A stretch of 64,000 nt of DNA, taken from contig JAFTIG010000048.1 in NCBI GenBank assembly GCA_017457015.1, positions 1-64,000 on the forward strand, given 5' to 3'. Source of the DNA: Clostridia bacterium (GTDB lineage Bacteria > Bacillota_A > Clostridia > Christensenellales > Borkfalkiaceae). This document shows, piece by piece, positions 35,331 to 44,588 of the stretch. Each line of letters starts with the position of its first letter. The stretch's first letter is position 1. Below the pieces are notes generated by a model. That model saw only the letters and a program-made list of their open reading frames with translations. It was not told the DNA's origin and made no database searches. The translations under genes were made by a program, and so were the position numbers.

Positions 35331-37019
35331 TTATACCCAAAGTGCGTTGTTAATTAAATATTCAGAACCGATAACATTGATCTCCGCCGCCGTTACCTTT
35401 TGATAACTTTTAAGTGGCATACCTTCCACCGTCTTAAATCTGTTTATTTCCATCTTTACGTTATGCCAAACGTCTCCACCCAAAATATCGACGCGAGTTA
35501 GATACTCTGTCTTATTGCCGAAATAATCGGTAATGAGTTTTACTTCTAGCGTCGCCTTTTGCTTACTGAAAACGTCGAGCATGAGCATTGCTCCGTCTAT
35601 CGGTCTGCAACGCTCCGTGCCGACTTTAAATGTAAGAAGTCCGCGACAACAGGTAACCCCTTCGATACCCATAGGTCCTTTTTTTACTTTTACCGTTTCT
35701 TTATCGTTGATGTTGACGTTTTTAGGCGAAAGTTCTACTGGCGTTGCCGCAGTAAAGATACTCTCGGAGTTTTTAAATCTTGAAGAATATAAAATATTAT
35801 TTTTACGCTGTGGCGTAACGTCCGTTTCTTTGAACTTTTTTGCGACGATGTTAGTCCCTATGGAAAATCCGTTTTTATAAGTAGATACGGCAAACGCCAT
35901 GATTATACCCGACTCTTGATAGGGGTTAAAATTAAATTTATAAACGTCGCCGACCTTTTCACCTTCAGTTATCTTTTGCCACGAACGACGTGACGCCGAC
36001 GTTATCTCTTCAGCCACGAATACGGCAACGCTTTTTAAGTTTTCCAAAACAGGACTGACTTCTATTACCGCTTTGCCGTCAAAAACGTCGAGTTTTATAT
36101 CCGATTGGCAAGGTAATTTTTCAGTATTGCCTTCAAAAAGAAAACGATTGTAAAAGATAACGGCGTTTTTATAACCTTCTAAACTTACGCGATCGGTATA
36201 ACCTACCGAATAATTTACCGCAGTATATAAATTTTCATTTATTCTCGACACGGTATCAAAAGCGCGATCCACGTCGTTATCGTTGTCGTTGGTTGCGCTT
36301 AAAAGAAGTACGGGGCATTTTGCTTGCATTGCATACGTCTGTGGTTCTATACCTGCGATATACTTATAAAGTTCGTCAGAGAACTGCGGTTCAACCATAC
36401 CGCCGAACTTTTCTATCCCGTGATAACCTGCCCAGCCTGCGTTGCGGACGAATACCGCGCAATCTAGACCGTCTTCCGTACCAACTATATGCCAAACGGC
36501 TGTTGCCGCCTTGCCTATGCCTAGCCCGCCGACCTTGGTAACCGACGGTAAACTTTTAAGATATTTAAGCGCGTACTTGGTCGCAGCCGTCCATTCGTAC
36601 CAACAAGTGCTTATAACGTCGCTTTTTATCTTGAGCAGATTATCTTTTGCATTAGAATATTCTGCGTAAGATAGACTTTCGGGATAAACGGTATATCTAT
36701 CCGAATCTTCTCTCTTGCCTGCAAGGTCTATTGCCAAAACGGTATAACCTTGTTTTGCAAGGTCAATAAGTAGAGTTTCGTCTATAGCGTAATCAAATTC
36801 GTTTACGAGAAGAATTGCAGGACCTATGGAACTTTGTATTCCTTTTGCGAGAATACCGTAAATCTCCACAGTTCCGTCTTTTACACGTCTGCCTTCAATA
36901 ATTACGTTTGATAATAGCACGCCGCCTACCTTTTTCTCTGCGACTACTTCTGCACCGACCGTATCGGGTACGGAAAATTTATTCCATATCGCGTTTACAG
37001 TTAATATCGTTCCTGCCAT
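35331..37019 (-). CDS. Alpha/beta-hydrolase-fold protein with degenerate nucleophile
   Basis: A 562 aa protein. Residues about 60-300 look like an alpha/beta hydrolase of the acetyl-xylan-esterase type (PAILLVNEFDYAIDETLL, YTVLAIDLAGK, and PVLLLSATNDNDNDVDRA for the acid loop). The expected GxSxG elbow reads GLGIG in VGGLGIGKAATAVW, so the Ser nucleophile is replaced by Gly. The last 260 residues form a beta-rich region of unknown kind. There is no signal peptide. It may be a non-catalytic relative or use another mechanism. Its ATG has GAGG upstream. First gene of the 16.5-kb minus-strand run. Confidence 0.65.
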   Translation of the reverse strand: MAGTILTVNAIWNKFSVPDTVGAEVVAEKKVGGVLLSNVIIEGRRVKDGTVEIYGILAKGIQSSIGPAILLVNEFDYAIDETLLIDLAKQGYTVLAIDLAGKREDSDRYTVYPESLSYAEYSNAKDNLLKIKSDVISTCWYEWTAATKYALKYLKSLPSVTKVGGLGIGKAATAVWHIVGTEDGLDCAVFVRNAGWAGYHGIEKFGGMVEPQFSDELYKYIAGIEPQTYAMQAKCPVLLLSATNDNDNDVDRAFDTVSRINENLYTAVNYSVGYTDRVSLEGYKNAVIFYNRFLFEGNTEKLPCQSDIKLDVFDGKAVIEVSPVLENLKSVAVFVAEEITSASRRSWQKITEGEKVGDVYKFNFNPYQESGIIMAFAVSTYKNGFSIGTNIVAKKFKETDVTPQRKNNILYSSRFKNSESIFTAATPVELSPKNVNINDKETVKVKKGPMGIEGVTCCRGLLTFKVGTERCRPIDGAMLMLDVFSKQKATLEVKLITDYFGNKTEYLTRVDILGGDVWHNVKMEINRFKTVEGMPLKSYQKVTAAEINVIGSEYLINNALWV

Positions 37020-37086
37020 GTATACCTCGTTTTATCTTGTCGTATCCAAATTTTATTAGACTAAACAAAATAAATTGTAATTTAAG

Positions 37087-37115
37087 TTGATTTTTATTTA
37101 AGTTTGGTTTATAAT
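37087..37115 (+). promoter_or_regulatory. SigA-type promoter of the DnaD-like gene
   Basis: TTGATT (37087-37092) and TATAAT (37110-37115) are 17 nt apart. The leader to the ATG at 37243 is about 120 nt and includes an AT-only inverted repeat around 37170-37185. Confidence 0.65.
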
Positions 37116-37242
37116 TATCCTTACGCTGTCACTACCGACACTACGCCATAGTAGTAATAATAGTTAGTATATATTATTATATATTATTCCGTTCGGCAAC
37201 GCAAGCGTTTTTAAGGACTTATTGATTATAAAGGATTTATAT

Positions 37243-38916
37243 ATGACGTGTTCGTTTGCAAAAGAGTTTGCGTCTTCCGCTTATACGGGGATTGAAAACT
37301 ACTTTATAACTGAATATTTACCTATGAGCAGTGGAGATTCCGTCAAGGTTTACCTTTACGGACTTTTTCTGTGCACTCATCCCGAACACGATAAGTCGTT
37401 AAACGAGATTGCCCAAACTCTCAATATGACAGAACAGACCGTTCTCGACTGCTTTAAGCACTGGGAAGAGTTTGGACTTTTATCAATACTAAATGAAAAT
37501 CCGCTTACCGTCGTTTATTCTCCGAGCCGTCCGTCAACGGGCGCAAAGCCGAAAAAGATTAAAGCGGAAAAATATACCGATTTTTGCAAAGGGCTACAAT
37601 CGCTTATTCCCTCTCGCATGATTTCTACGAGTGAATACAGTGAGTATTTTAACGTTATGGAAACTTACTCGATAAAGCCCGAAGCAATGCTTTTAATCGT
37701 AAAATACTGTGCCGATAAAAAGGGTAGCGACATTTCTTACCGCTACGTTATAAAGGTGGCTAAAGACTTTGGCAACCGCGCTATAAACACTGTGGAAAAG
37801 GTGGAAAAAGAACTTTCTTCTTATATTTTAAGAACGGGAGTTTTAATTCAAATCTTAAACGCAATGTCTATCCGTCGTCAGCCGGAAATAGAAGACGCGC
37901 AATATCTTAAAAAGTGGACGCAAGAACTTTCTTTCGACGCGGAAAATATCGTGTTTGCTGCGAGTAAACTCAAAAAAGGCAGTATTGCAAAACTTGACGA
38001 ATTCCTTTTGGAACTTTACTCTATGAAAAGTTTTTCCAAAGAAGAGATTGCTAACTATTTGGCAAACAAGCAAGCAGTTTACGACCTTGCTATTAAAATT
38101 AACAAGTCACTTTCAATTTACGTCGACGTACTCGATACCGTAGTAGACACTTACACTAAAAAGTGGCTCTCTTACGGCTTTGAAGAGCAATCGCTTTTGT
38201 TTATTGCATCTACCCTATTTAAGTCGGGTAAAAACACTTTACGCGATATGGACGAGTTAATTGAAACGCTCCGTCAACGCGGGTTTATTACACTATCGGG
38301 CGTCGGGGATTATTTTGAATCGGAAAAGAAAACTGACGAATTTATCGCCAAGATGCTTATGACAGTCGGTCTTAACCGTCGTCCCAACTCGTGGGATAGA
38401 GAAAACGTGAACATGTGGAAAAGTTGGAACTTCTCCGAAGATATGATTTTACAAGCGGCTAAAGTTTCCGCAGGTAAAAGCATAGCGTATATGAACGGGG
38501 TTTTGAGCAACTGGAAAAATAACGGCGTGTTCAGCGTTGAAAGTGCGGTGGAGTCTTTATCTAATAAAGACGATACGCAAGAAACTTATAACCGTGAATA
38601 TGAAAGACGGCGCACCGTTGCCCTATCTCGCGCACAAAAGAATAACGACATTGCTTTTGCGATTGAAGGGTTTCCGGAAATTTACGGCAGACTCAACGGT
38701 ATGGAAAAAGACCTTGCGTTTGCAGAAATTGCCCAAGACCAAGTTGCGCTTAAAAAACTTGAAAAGGAAAAACAGGACCTTACCGAAAACGCAGAGCAAC
38801 TTTTATCGACTGTTAACCTTACTTTACGCGACCTATCCCCCCGCTATGCGTGCGAGAAATGCAACGACACGGGTTACGTTGGAACGCATAGATGCGATTG
38901 TTTCGATAAAAAATAA
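37243..38916 (+). CDS. DnaD-domain replication protein with helicase-loader-like C-terminus
   Basis: A 557 aa protein. The first 90 residues form a winged-helix DnaD N-domain (VYLYGLFLCTHPEHDKSLNEIAQTL). Several DnaD/DnaB_2-type helical blocks follow (about 115-190, 245-300, 325-385). The last 90 residues (charged helices, then Cys537/Cys540 and Cys551/Cys553 around NDTGYVG) resemble the N-terminal domain of DnaI/DnaC-type helicase loaders, but no ATPase follows before the terminator. DnaD proteins open the origin and help load DnaB helicase. Start at 37243 is set by AAAGGA 7 nt upstream. Confidence 0.8.
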   Translation: MTCSFAKEFASSAYTGIENYFITEYLPMSSGDSVKVYLYGLFLCTHPEHDKSLNEIAQTLNMTEQTVLDCFKHWEEFGLLSILNENPLTVVYSPSRPSTGAKPKKIKAEKYTDFCKGLQSLIPSRMISTSEYSEYFNVMETYSIKPEAMLLIVKYCADKKGSDISYRYVIKVAKDFGNRAINTVEKVEKELSSYILRTGVLIQILNAMSIRRQPEIEDAQYLKKWTQELSFDAENIVFAASKLKKGSIAKLDEFLLELYSMKSFSKEEIANYLANKQAVYDLAIKINKSLSIYVDVLDTVVDTYTKKWLSYGFEEQSLLFIASTLFKSGKNTLRDMDELIETLRQRGFITLSGVGDYFESEKKTDEFIAKMLMTVGLNRRPNSWDRENVNMWKSWNFSEDMILQAAKVSAGKSIAYMNGVLSNWKNNGVFSVESAVESLSNKDDTQETYNREYERRRTVALSRAQKNNDIAFAIEGFPEIYGRLNGMEKDLAFAEIAQDQVALKKLEKEKQDLTENAEQLLSTVNLTLRDLSPRYACEKCNDTGYVGTHRCDCFDKK

Positions 38917-38967
38917 ATTTAAGAACGCACGTTTATTTTCATTTCATAGGAATTTTTTAAAAAATTT

Positions 38968-39000
38968 AAAAGGATAGCAAAATTTTTTGCTATCCTTTTC
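38968..39000. terminator. Terminator after the DnaD-like gene
   Basis: AAAAGGATAGCAAAA pairs with TTTTGCTATCCTTTT; both flanks are A/T rich, so it can act on both strands. It lies 51 bp past the stop of the plus-strand gene. Confidence 0.85.
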
Positions 39001-39100
39001 ATTTTTGCCCACATAGAAGACCAAATCGTTTTATTCTCTCATCTATTTCTTTTGTCATTTCAAGTAAAAATTGAAATTCGAGTTTTATAAAATTTCTATT
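38999..39100 (-). other. Possible short coding relic
   Basis: Between the terminator and the CDF gene (39001-39141) the minus strand has an open stretch of about 33 codons with protein-like composition, ending KEIDERIKRFGLLCGQK and a TGA. No ribosome binding site is seen and a TGA lies upstream in frame. It may be the decayed end of a lost gene, or chance. Confidence 0.2.
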
Positions 39101-39141
39101 TCAATCTATACGAGCATTACCGCTCTTTCACAATGAAAATA

Positions 39142-40311
39142 TCAATCGTTGTAATTGTGTTCAAACTCTATAACCGCATAATATTTTTTGTCGTAATGAG
39201 AAAGTCTTTCTTCTATCGCGCTTTTTATATTCGGTTCAAGAAAGTGTGCCCCGTGCGGAATAACCACGTCGAATACTACGTTGGTGTGTGAAACGCCTTT
39301 TACCACCCTAAAATCGTGCATTGATACCGCCGGCTCAAACTGTTTGAGTGAGTCTAAAACCTCGTTTTTAAGAGTTAACGTTTCTTCGTCCGAAACGTTG
39401 ACAGGATCAAGATGGCAAACCAAAAATACGTTTAAGTCTTTATAAAAATCGCGTTCTATGTTATCGGCAAGATCGTGAGAAATCATAACGTCTACGTCTG
39501 CGCCGACTTCAATGTGCACGGTAGCAAATATTTTAGTTGGTCCATAGGCGTGTACTATTAAGTCGTGAATATCTAAAACGTCGTCGTAATTTTTAAATTT
39601 TGCCTTTATTTTTGACACTAAATCTTTATCGGGCGGTGTGCCTATAAGCGGATCGATCGTTGTTTTTATAAGTTTTACTGCCGAGAAAATTACCAGTACG
39701 GATACGGCAATACCAAAATACCCGTCAAGCGCAATATTCCATACCAAGCCCACTACTACACAGACAAGTACCGCTAACGTAGATACTACGTCATTTAAAC
39801 TATCCGTACTCATTGCTCGCAAGGCGTCTGATTTTATATCGTTTGCAAATCCCCTGTATATGAAAAACATAATTATTTTAATCAAAATCGAAACGCCCAG
39901 TATAATACAAGTAAGTACGGAAAAGAGCGTCGGACTGTTACTAATTATTTTTCCCACACCAGATCTCAAGGTTTCAACGCCGATAAAGGTTATAATACAC
40001 GCGACGAGTAGTGCCGTTATATACTCAATTCTTTGATGTCCGAAAGGATGTTCTTTATCCGCTGGACGTCTAGAAATTTTAAAGCCTATAACCGTCACTA
40101 TAGACGTCATAAAATCAGACAGATTGTTGATTGCATCCGCTATAATCGCAATACTGCCCGACAATATGCCTGCAAGTAGTTTTATCGTAAACAAAATTAC
40201 GTTAAATATTATACCCAAAATCCCTGCTACGACGCCGTAAGCCGCTCTTACTATAGGATTTGACGTTTGTTTATAATTTTTTATAAACAGTTTTTTTATT
40301 AAAGTATTCAT
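39142..40311 (-). CDS. Cation diffusion facilitator transporter
   Basis: A 389 aa CDF-family exporter of divalent metals (Zn, Mn, Fe or Co) driven by proton exchange. It has six membrane segments in the first 215 residues. Metal-site residues lie in ADAINNLSDFM (TM2) and in the TM5 region (SDALRAMSTDSLNDVVSTL), and the DKEHPFGHQRIEY signature follows TM2. The C-terminal cytoplasmic metal-sensing domain is extended (about 290-389, ending in a second beta-alpha unit). The metal cannot be told. It lies 51 bp after the citrate synthase gene, beyond a terminator. Confidence 0.92.
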   Translation of the reverse strand: MNTLIKKLFIKNYKQTSNPIVRAAYGVVAGILGIIFNVILFTIKLLAGILSGSIAIIADAINNLSDFMTSIVTVIGFKISRRPADKEHPFGHQRIEYITALLVACIITFIGVETLRSGVGKIISNSPTLFSVLTCIILGVSILIKIIMFFIYRGFANDIKSDALRAMSTDSLNDVVSTLAVLVCVVVGLVWNIALDGYFGIAVSVLVIFSAVKLIKTTIDPLIGTPPDKDLVSKIKAKFKNYDDVLDIHDLIVHAYGPTKIFATVHIEVGADVDVMISHDLADNIERDFYKDLNVFLVCHLDPVNVSDEETLTLKNEVLDSLKQFEPAVSMHDFRVVKGVSHTNVVFDVVIPHGAHFLEPNIKSAIEERLSHYDKKYYAVIEFEHNYND

Positions 40312-40325
40312 ATTATTAATTATAT

Positions 40326-40353
40326 AAAAAGCACCCTGAAAAGGTGCTTTTTT
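40326..40353 (-). terminator. Terminator after citrate synthase
   Basis: AAAAGCACC pairs with GGTGCTTTT, followed on the minus strand by TTTTTATATAAT. It sits in the 51-bp gap before the CDF gene. Confidence 0.85.
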
Positions 40354-40362
40354 AGATATTGA

Positions 40363-41727
40363 TTATTTTCTGTCGTTAAGTTCAACGTATGGATTTCTGC
40401 CGTTTGTAGAAACGTAAGCAGGACGAATAATTTTACCATTGTTATAAAGTTCTTCAAGTCTGTGAGCACTCCAACCCGACATCCTTGCAACTGCAAACAT
40501 AGGCGTAAACAATTCTATAGGAAGACCTAACATATTGTACACGAATCCGCTATAGAAGTCTACGTTAGCAGATACGCCCTTAATAATTCTACGATTTTGG
40601 CAAATAAGTTCTTGTGAAATTCTTTCAATCTTATCGTAGAGTTTGAACTCTTTCTTTCTGCCCTTTTCTGACGCAAGTTGTTCTACGAAACCTTTAAACA
40701 CTTGTGCTCTAGGGTCGGAAACCGAATATACTGCGTGTCCCATACCGTAGATAAGTCCGGATTTATCGTACGCTTCACCTGCGAGGAGTTTACTTAAATG
40801 CGAACGAATAGCGTCGTCGTCGTTCCAGTCGGTTACGTGCTTTTTGATGTCCGCCATCATTTCCATAACTTTAATGTTTGCACCGCCGTGACGCGGTCCT
40901 TTAAGCGAACAGAGCGCCGCAGTAATAGTTGAGAATGTGTCAGAACCTGCACTAGTTACGACGTGTGTGGTAAACGATGAGTTGTTTCCACCACCGTGTT
41001 CTGCGTGTAAAATGAAAGCGATATCTAAAACTTTTGCTTCAAGTGCAGTAAAACTACTATCTACGCGGAGCATATGCAAGATGTTTTCCGCAGTAGAATA
41101 CTCGGGCTTAGGTCTATGTATAATTAAACTCTTATTCTCGTTATAATGCATATGCGCGTTGTAAGCGTAAACTGCGAGCATAGGCGTTATAGATATGAGT
41201 TGCAAACATTGCCTTAAAACGTTATCGATAGAGTTATCGAGCGCGTGGTTATCGTAACTGTAAAGGTTAAGAACACACCTTGCGATCGAGTTCATAATAT
41301 CCTTATTCGGCGCTTTCATAATAACGTCACGGACAAAGTTTTTAGGAAGTTTACGATAACTAGCAAGCAATCTGTTAAAATCTGCAAGTTCAGTTTTCGT
41401 AGGGAGTTTATTAAAGAGTAAAAGATAGGTTGCCTCTTCAAAACCGCAACTCATCTCGTCGTCGTAATTCTCTATCATTGTACGAACGTCAATGCCACGA
41501 TAATAAAGTTCACCGGGACAGGGCGTCAATACGCCGTCAACGTTTTTCTTTGCGATTACGTCCGATATATCGGTAAGCCCAGTTACGACGCCTGCACCCG
41601 TTTCGTCACGGAGTCCTCTCTTTACCTGTTTTTCTCTATACGTTTCTTCGGAAAATTTGGGAGTGGCGCGGAATAAGTCCGCAAGCTTAGCAATTTCTTC
41701 ATTTTGATGATGTGTGTGATGATTCAT
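40363..41727 (-). CDS. Citrate synthase
   Basis: The enzyme joins acetyl-CoA and oxaloacetate. The 454 aa protein has the catalytic residues in LHAEHGGGNNSSF (His, about residue 250), GMGHAVYSVSDPRA (His, about 316) and VDFYSGFVY (Asp, about 386). The N-terminus is His-rich (MNHHTHH) and about 60 residues longer than a minimal form, as in several Clostridia. No aconitase or isocitrate dehydrogenase gene adjoins; a role in glutamate synthesis is likely but inferred. AAAGGAG precedes the ATG. Confidence 0.95.
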   Translation of the reverse strand: MNHHTHHQNEEIAKLADLFRATPKFSEETYREKQVKRGLRDETGAGVVTGLTDISDVIAKKNVDGVLTPCPGELYYRGIDVRTMIENYDDEMSCGFEEATYLLLFNKLPTKTELADFNRLLASYRKLPKNFVRDVIMKAPNKDIMNSIARCVLNLYSYDNHALDNSIDNVLRQCLQLISITPMLAVYAYNAHMHYNENKSLIIHRPKPEYSTAENILHMLRVDSSFTALEAKVLDIAFILHAEHGGGNNSSFTTHVVTSAGSDTFSTITAALCSLKGPRHGGANIKVMEMMADIKKHVTDWNDDDAIRSHLSKLLAGEAYDKSGLIYGMGHAVYSVSDPRAQVFKGFVEQLASEKGRKKEFKLYDKIERISQELICQNRRIIKGVSANVDFYSGFVYNMLGLPIELFTPMFAVARMSGWSAHRLEELYNNGKIIRPAYVSTNGRNPYVELNDRK

Positions 41728-41823
41728 TTCTTGCCATTCTCCTTTATATATTTTATTAGCCGTTATATTTTGGTTATTTTATCATTTATTACGTTAAAAG
41801 TCAATCAAATAATATTAGTATAT

Positions 41824-41863
41824 ATAAAAAAAGAAACCCCGTTTTTATTTAGGGTTTCTTTAC
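41824..41863 (-). terminator. Terminator after hom
   Basis: AAGAAACCC pairs with GGGTTTCTT around an AT-rich loop, then TTTTTTTATATATA on the minus strand. It begins 5 bp past the hom stop. Confidence 0.85.
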
Positions 41864-41867
41864 TTTG

Positions 41868-43151
41868 TTAATCTTCCATTCTAATCGTCGAATTAACTTC
41901 TATCACTTCTTCTAGCGACGAAAGTTTGTCGAGCGTCTTTTTAACTGCACTTTCTGACGATAAGTGAGTTATAATAACTATCTGCGCCTTGCCGTCACAA
42001 CCTGCGACTTGTTTAACTTCTGCAATGCTTATATTGCTCTTACTAAACAATCCTGCAATTTTTGCAAGCACTCCAGCCTTATCCGAAACGGATAATCTGA
42101 TATAGTATTTGGAAGTAAAGTCGGAAACGAACTTGGTTTCCTTATTACCCTTTTCGTTATTTTCAAAACAAGCGTAAAAATACTCGTCGTATTTTGCTGC
42201 AAAAATCACGTCCGAAACGATTGCGCTACCAGTCGGGAGAGCGCCTGCGCCCCTACCGTAAAGCATAATTTCACCAACGGCGTCGCCGACGAGATGTACC
42301 GCGTTAAACGAATCGTTTACTGATGCGAGCGGATTATCGTTTTTAACAAACGTCGGGTGAACTCTAACTTCTACACCCTTTTCCGTGTCCTTACCGATAC
42401 CGAGAAGTTTTAAGGTGTAACCCATTTCTTTACCTTGAGCAATATCTTCTTTAGTAACTTTGGTAATACCTTCTCTATAAACGTTTTCAATGCAAATCTT
42501 TTTATTGAACGCTAAACTTGACAATATGGATAGTTTATAGGTCGCGTCAAATCCTTCTACGTCTGCGGTAGGATTAAATTCCGCATAACCTAAACGCTGT
42601 GCTTCTTTAAGCGCCTCTTCATACGTTGAACCTTCATTTGCCATCTTGGTAAGAATATAGTTGGTAGTGCCGTTGATAATACCCTTAATAGATAAGATTT
42701 TGTTTGCCTGCATACCGTCTTGTAACGTTCTAATTATAGGTACGCCACCTACGCAACTTGCTTCAAAGAATAAACCTACGTTCATCTTTTTTGCTTCTTC
42801 TTCGAGTTCCGGCCAGTGCTTCGCGAAGAGTTCTTTGTTGGACGTAACTACCGTCTTACCGCTCATAAGCGCCTTGGTAACGAAAGTTTTTGCAACGCCC
42901 GTACCACCGATAACTTCAACAACTATATCAACGTTAGGGTTAGATACTACTTCTTCAATACTTGCTGCAATCTTGCTCTCTTCAACGCCGAGAGAAAGCG
43001 CCCTTTCTTTGTTGAGTTCTAAAACCGCTTCAACGGTAAGGTCAACGCCTTGAGTCTTCTTAAAGAATTCTCTCTTTTCGGTAAGTATTTGATACGTACC
43101 GCCACCGACTACGCCAAGTCCTAAAATAGCAACGCCTTTTTTCTTTAACAT
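41868..43151 (-). CDS. hom: Homoserine dehydrogenase with ACT domain
   Basis: Hom reduces aspartate semialdehyde (the Asd product) to homoserine for threonine and methionine. The 427 aa protein has the NAD(P) start VAILGLGVVGGGTYQIL, the catalytic core (GTTNYILTKMANEG, then LGYAEFNPTADVEGFDA) and a C-terminal ACT domain (about 350-427, YIRLSVSDKAGVLAKIAGLF), which usually gives threonine feedback. It follows coaX by 12 bp and may share the transcript with coaX and the ECF gene. It is a full-length copy. Confidence 0.95.
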   Translation of the reverse strand: MLKKKGVAILGLGVVGGGTYQILTEKREFFKKTQGVDLTVEAVLELNKERALSLGVEESKIAASIEEVVSNPNVDIVVEVIGGTGVAKTFVTKALMSGKTVVTSNKELFAKHWPELEEEAKKMNVGLFFEASCVGGVPIIRTLQDGMQANKILSIKGIINGTTNYILTKMANEGSTYEEALKEAQRLGYAEFNPTADVEGFDATYKLSILSSLAFNKKICIENVYREGITKVTKEDIAQGKEMGYTLKLLGIGKDTEKGVEVRVHPTFVKNDNPLASVNDSFNAVHLVGDAVGEIMLYGRGAGALPTGSAIVSDVIFAAKYDEYFYACFENNEKGNKETKFVSDFTSKYYIRLSVSDKAGVLAKIAGLFSKSNISIAEVKQVAGCDGKAQIVIITHLSSESAVKKTLDKLSSLEEVIEVNSTIRMED

Positions 43152-43163
43152 AACAATTCTCCT

Positions 43164-43931
43164 TTATTTGTTGAGTTCGTAAATTATTCTCAGTCCGTCC
43201 AAAGTCAACGTTCTGTCAATTTTATTTATAAGTTTAACTTCTTTTGCAATTATTTCGCCAAGACCACCCGTCGCAACGACCGTTATATCGCCAACTCCGA
43301 GTTCTTTCTTTATTCTCTTTAATATGTTTTCCACCAAGCCCGCAAATCCGAATATTATACCTGCCTGCATACAATGCTTGGTGTTTTTACCTATTACCGT
43401 TTTTGGTGCGTCAAGTTCTACCATAGGTAGTTGTGCCGTCTTGGTAGCTAAACCTTCAAGCGACGTTTTTATCCCCGGTGCAATTACTACGCCGATAAGT
43501 TCGCACTTATCGCTTATAACGTCAAACGTAGTCGCCGTACCGAAATCTATTACTACTATCGGTCCGCCGTATTTATTATATGCGGACACGCTGTTGACTA
43601 TTATATCTGCCCCAACTTCTCTCGGGTTTTCCGCCTTTATGTTAAGCCCCGTCTTTATCCCTGGACCTATCATAATAGGAGTTATACCCAAAAAGTATTC
43701 GCACATGTGACATATAGTGTAGTTGAGCGCAGGGATAACCGACGAAAATATTATTCCGTCTATGTCGCTCTTCTTTATTCCACTATCCGAAAGAAGTCCC
43801 ACTAAAACCGATCCGTATTCGTCGGCAGTTCTAGATATCCTTGACGACACCCTAAATGAAGCAACTAGTTTATCACCGTCAAATACACCGTATTTTATAT
43901 TAGTGTTCCCTAAATCTATCGCAAGAAGCAT
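43164..43931 (-). CDS. coaX: Type III pantothenate kinase
   Basis: CoaX phosphorylates pantothenate, the first step of coenzyme A synthesis. The 255 aa protein has the ASKHA-fold start LLAIDLGNTNIKYGVFDG, the segment NPREVGADIIVNSVSAY, the catalytic-region VIDFGTATTFDV near 125, and GIKTSLEGLATKTAQLP. Type III enzymes need a monovalent cation and are not feedback-inhibited by CoA. It lies 3 bp after the ECF-type membrane gene, which suggests that the latter imports pantothenate. Confidence 0.95.
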   Translation of the reverse strand: MLLAIDLGNTNIKYGVFDGDKLVASFRVSSRISRTADEYGSVLVGLLSDSGIKKSDIDGIIFSSVIPALNYTICHMCEYFLGITPIMIGPGIKTGLNIKAENPREVGADIIVNSVSAYNKYGGPIVVIDFGTATTFDVISDKCELIGVVIAPGIKTSLEGLATKTAQLPMVELDAPKTVIGKNTKHCMQAGIIFGFAGLVENILKRIKKELGVGDITVVATGGLGEIIAKEVKLINKIDRTLTLDGLRIIYELNK

Positions 43932-43934
43932 AAT

Positions 43935-44576
43935 TTATTCTTCCTTAACGTTCTCTTCAATTTCCGTTTCATTATCAAAACCGTAAACGCCGTTTTTGTC
44001 AACCACCCTTATAACCCTATAAAGCGCTGGTGCACATAAAAGGTTTACGGCAAGTTCAACGAAAAAGTTGAACGTTACGAGCGAAACGAGTATAAATCCT
44101 AAAATATTAGTACCGCCTGCAAGCGCAACCATAACTTCCCACATACCCAAGCAACCTACTATAAAGAGCGCCGTATTTATTACGGGTACGAGCGCCGCCG
44201 CAACGAATACTGCAACGTAACGGTTCTTTTTAGCAATACACTTATACGCAAGTCCTGAAACCAAGCCTGCCACCGTAGTCTTAACTACGCAAGTTAAGAG
44301 TGCGACTACAGGCGTTTCCGTCCATATTAGAACGTAAAACGGTACTAAGCCCATAATTACTTGGATAGCGACTACCACACCACACGCAAAACCCAAAATA
44401 AGCCCTGCGATAGGTCCTAATAGTATTGCGCCAAGCGCAATCGGGATAAGCGTAAAGTTGAGTTGTACGGGACCGATATTAATCGCGCCGCCGAACGTCT
44501 GCAAAACGATTACGAGTGCGAGTAATATCGAAAGTGCCGTGATATTGCGCGCGGTAAAATACCTACTACTATTCAT
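43935..44576 (-). CDS. ECF-transporter substrate-binding (S) component, probably pantothenate
   Basis: A 213 aa membrane protein with about six hydrophobic segments typical of ECF S components (ITALSILLALVIVLQTFGGAINIGPVQLNFTL in pieces, then GAILLGPIAGLILGFACG). S components bind a vitamin and use a shared energising module encoded elsewhere. Adjacency to coaX (3 bp) points to pantothenate, an inference. Start at 44576 is chosen because GGAGG lies 5 nt upstream; the ATG at 44588 overlaps that Shine-Dalgarno. A structured leader precedes it (44589-44697). Confidence 0.85.
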   Translation of the reverse strand: MNSSRYFTARNITALSILLALVIVLQTFGGAINIGPVQLNFTLIPIALGAILLGPIAGLILGFACGVVVAIQVIMGLVPFYVLIWTETPVVALLTCVVKTTVAGLVSGLAYKCIAKKNRYVAVFVAAALVPVINTALFIVGCLGMWEVMVALAGGTNILGFILVSLVTFNFFVELAVNLLCAPALYRVIRVVDKNGVYGFDNETEIEENVKEE

Positions 44577-44588
44577 AATGACCTCCAA

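Noticed and set aside
20456..37019. Single polycistronic operon from the hydrolase-like gene to the isomerase-like gene
   Set aside because: Gaps are short, but internal promoters cannot be excluded from sequence alone, so I describe it only as a gene run.
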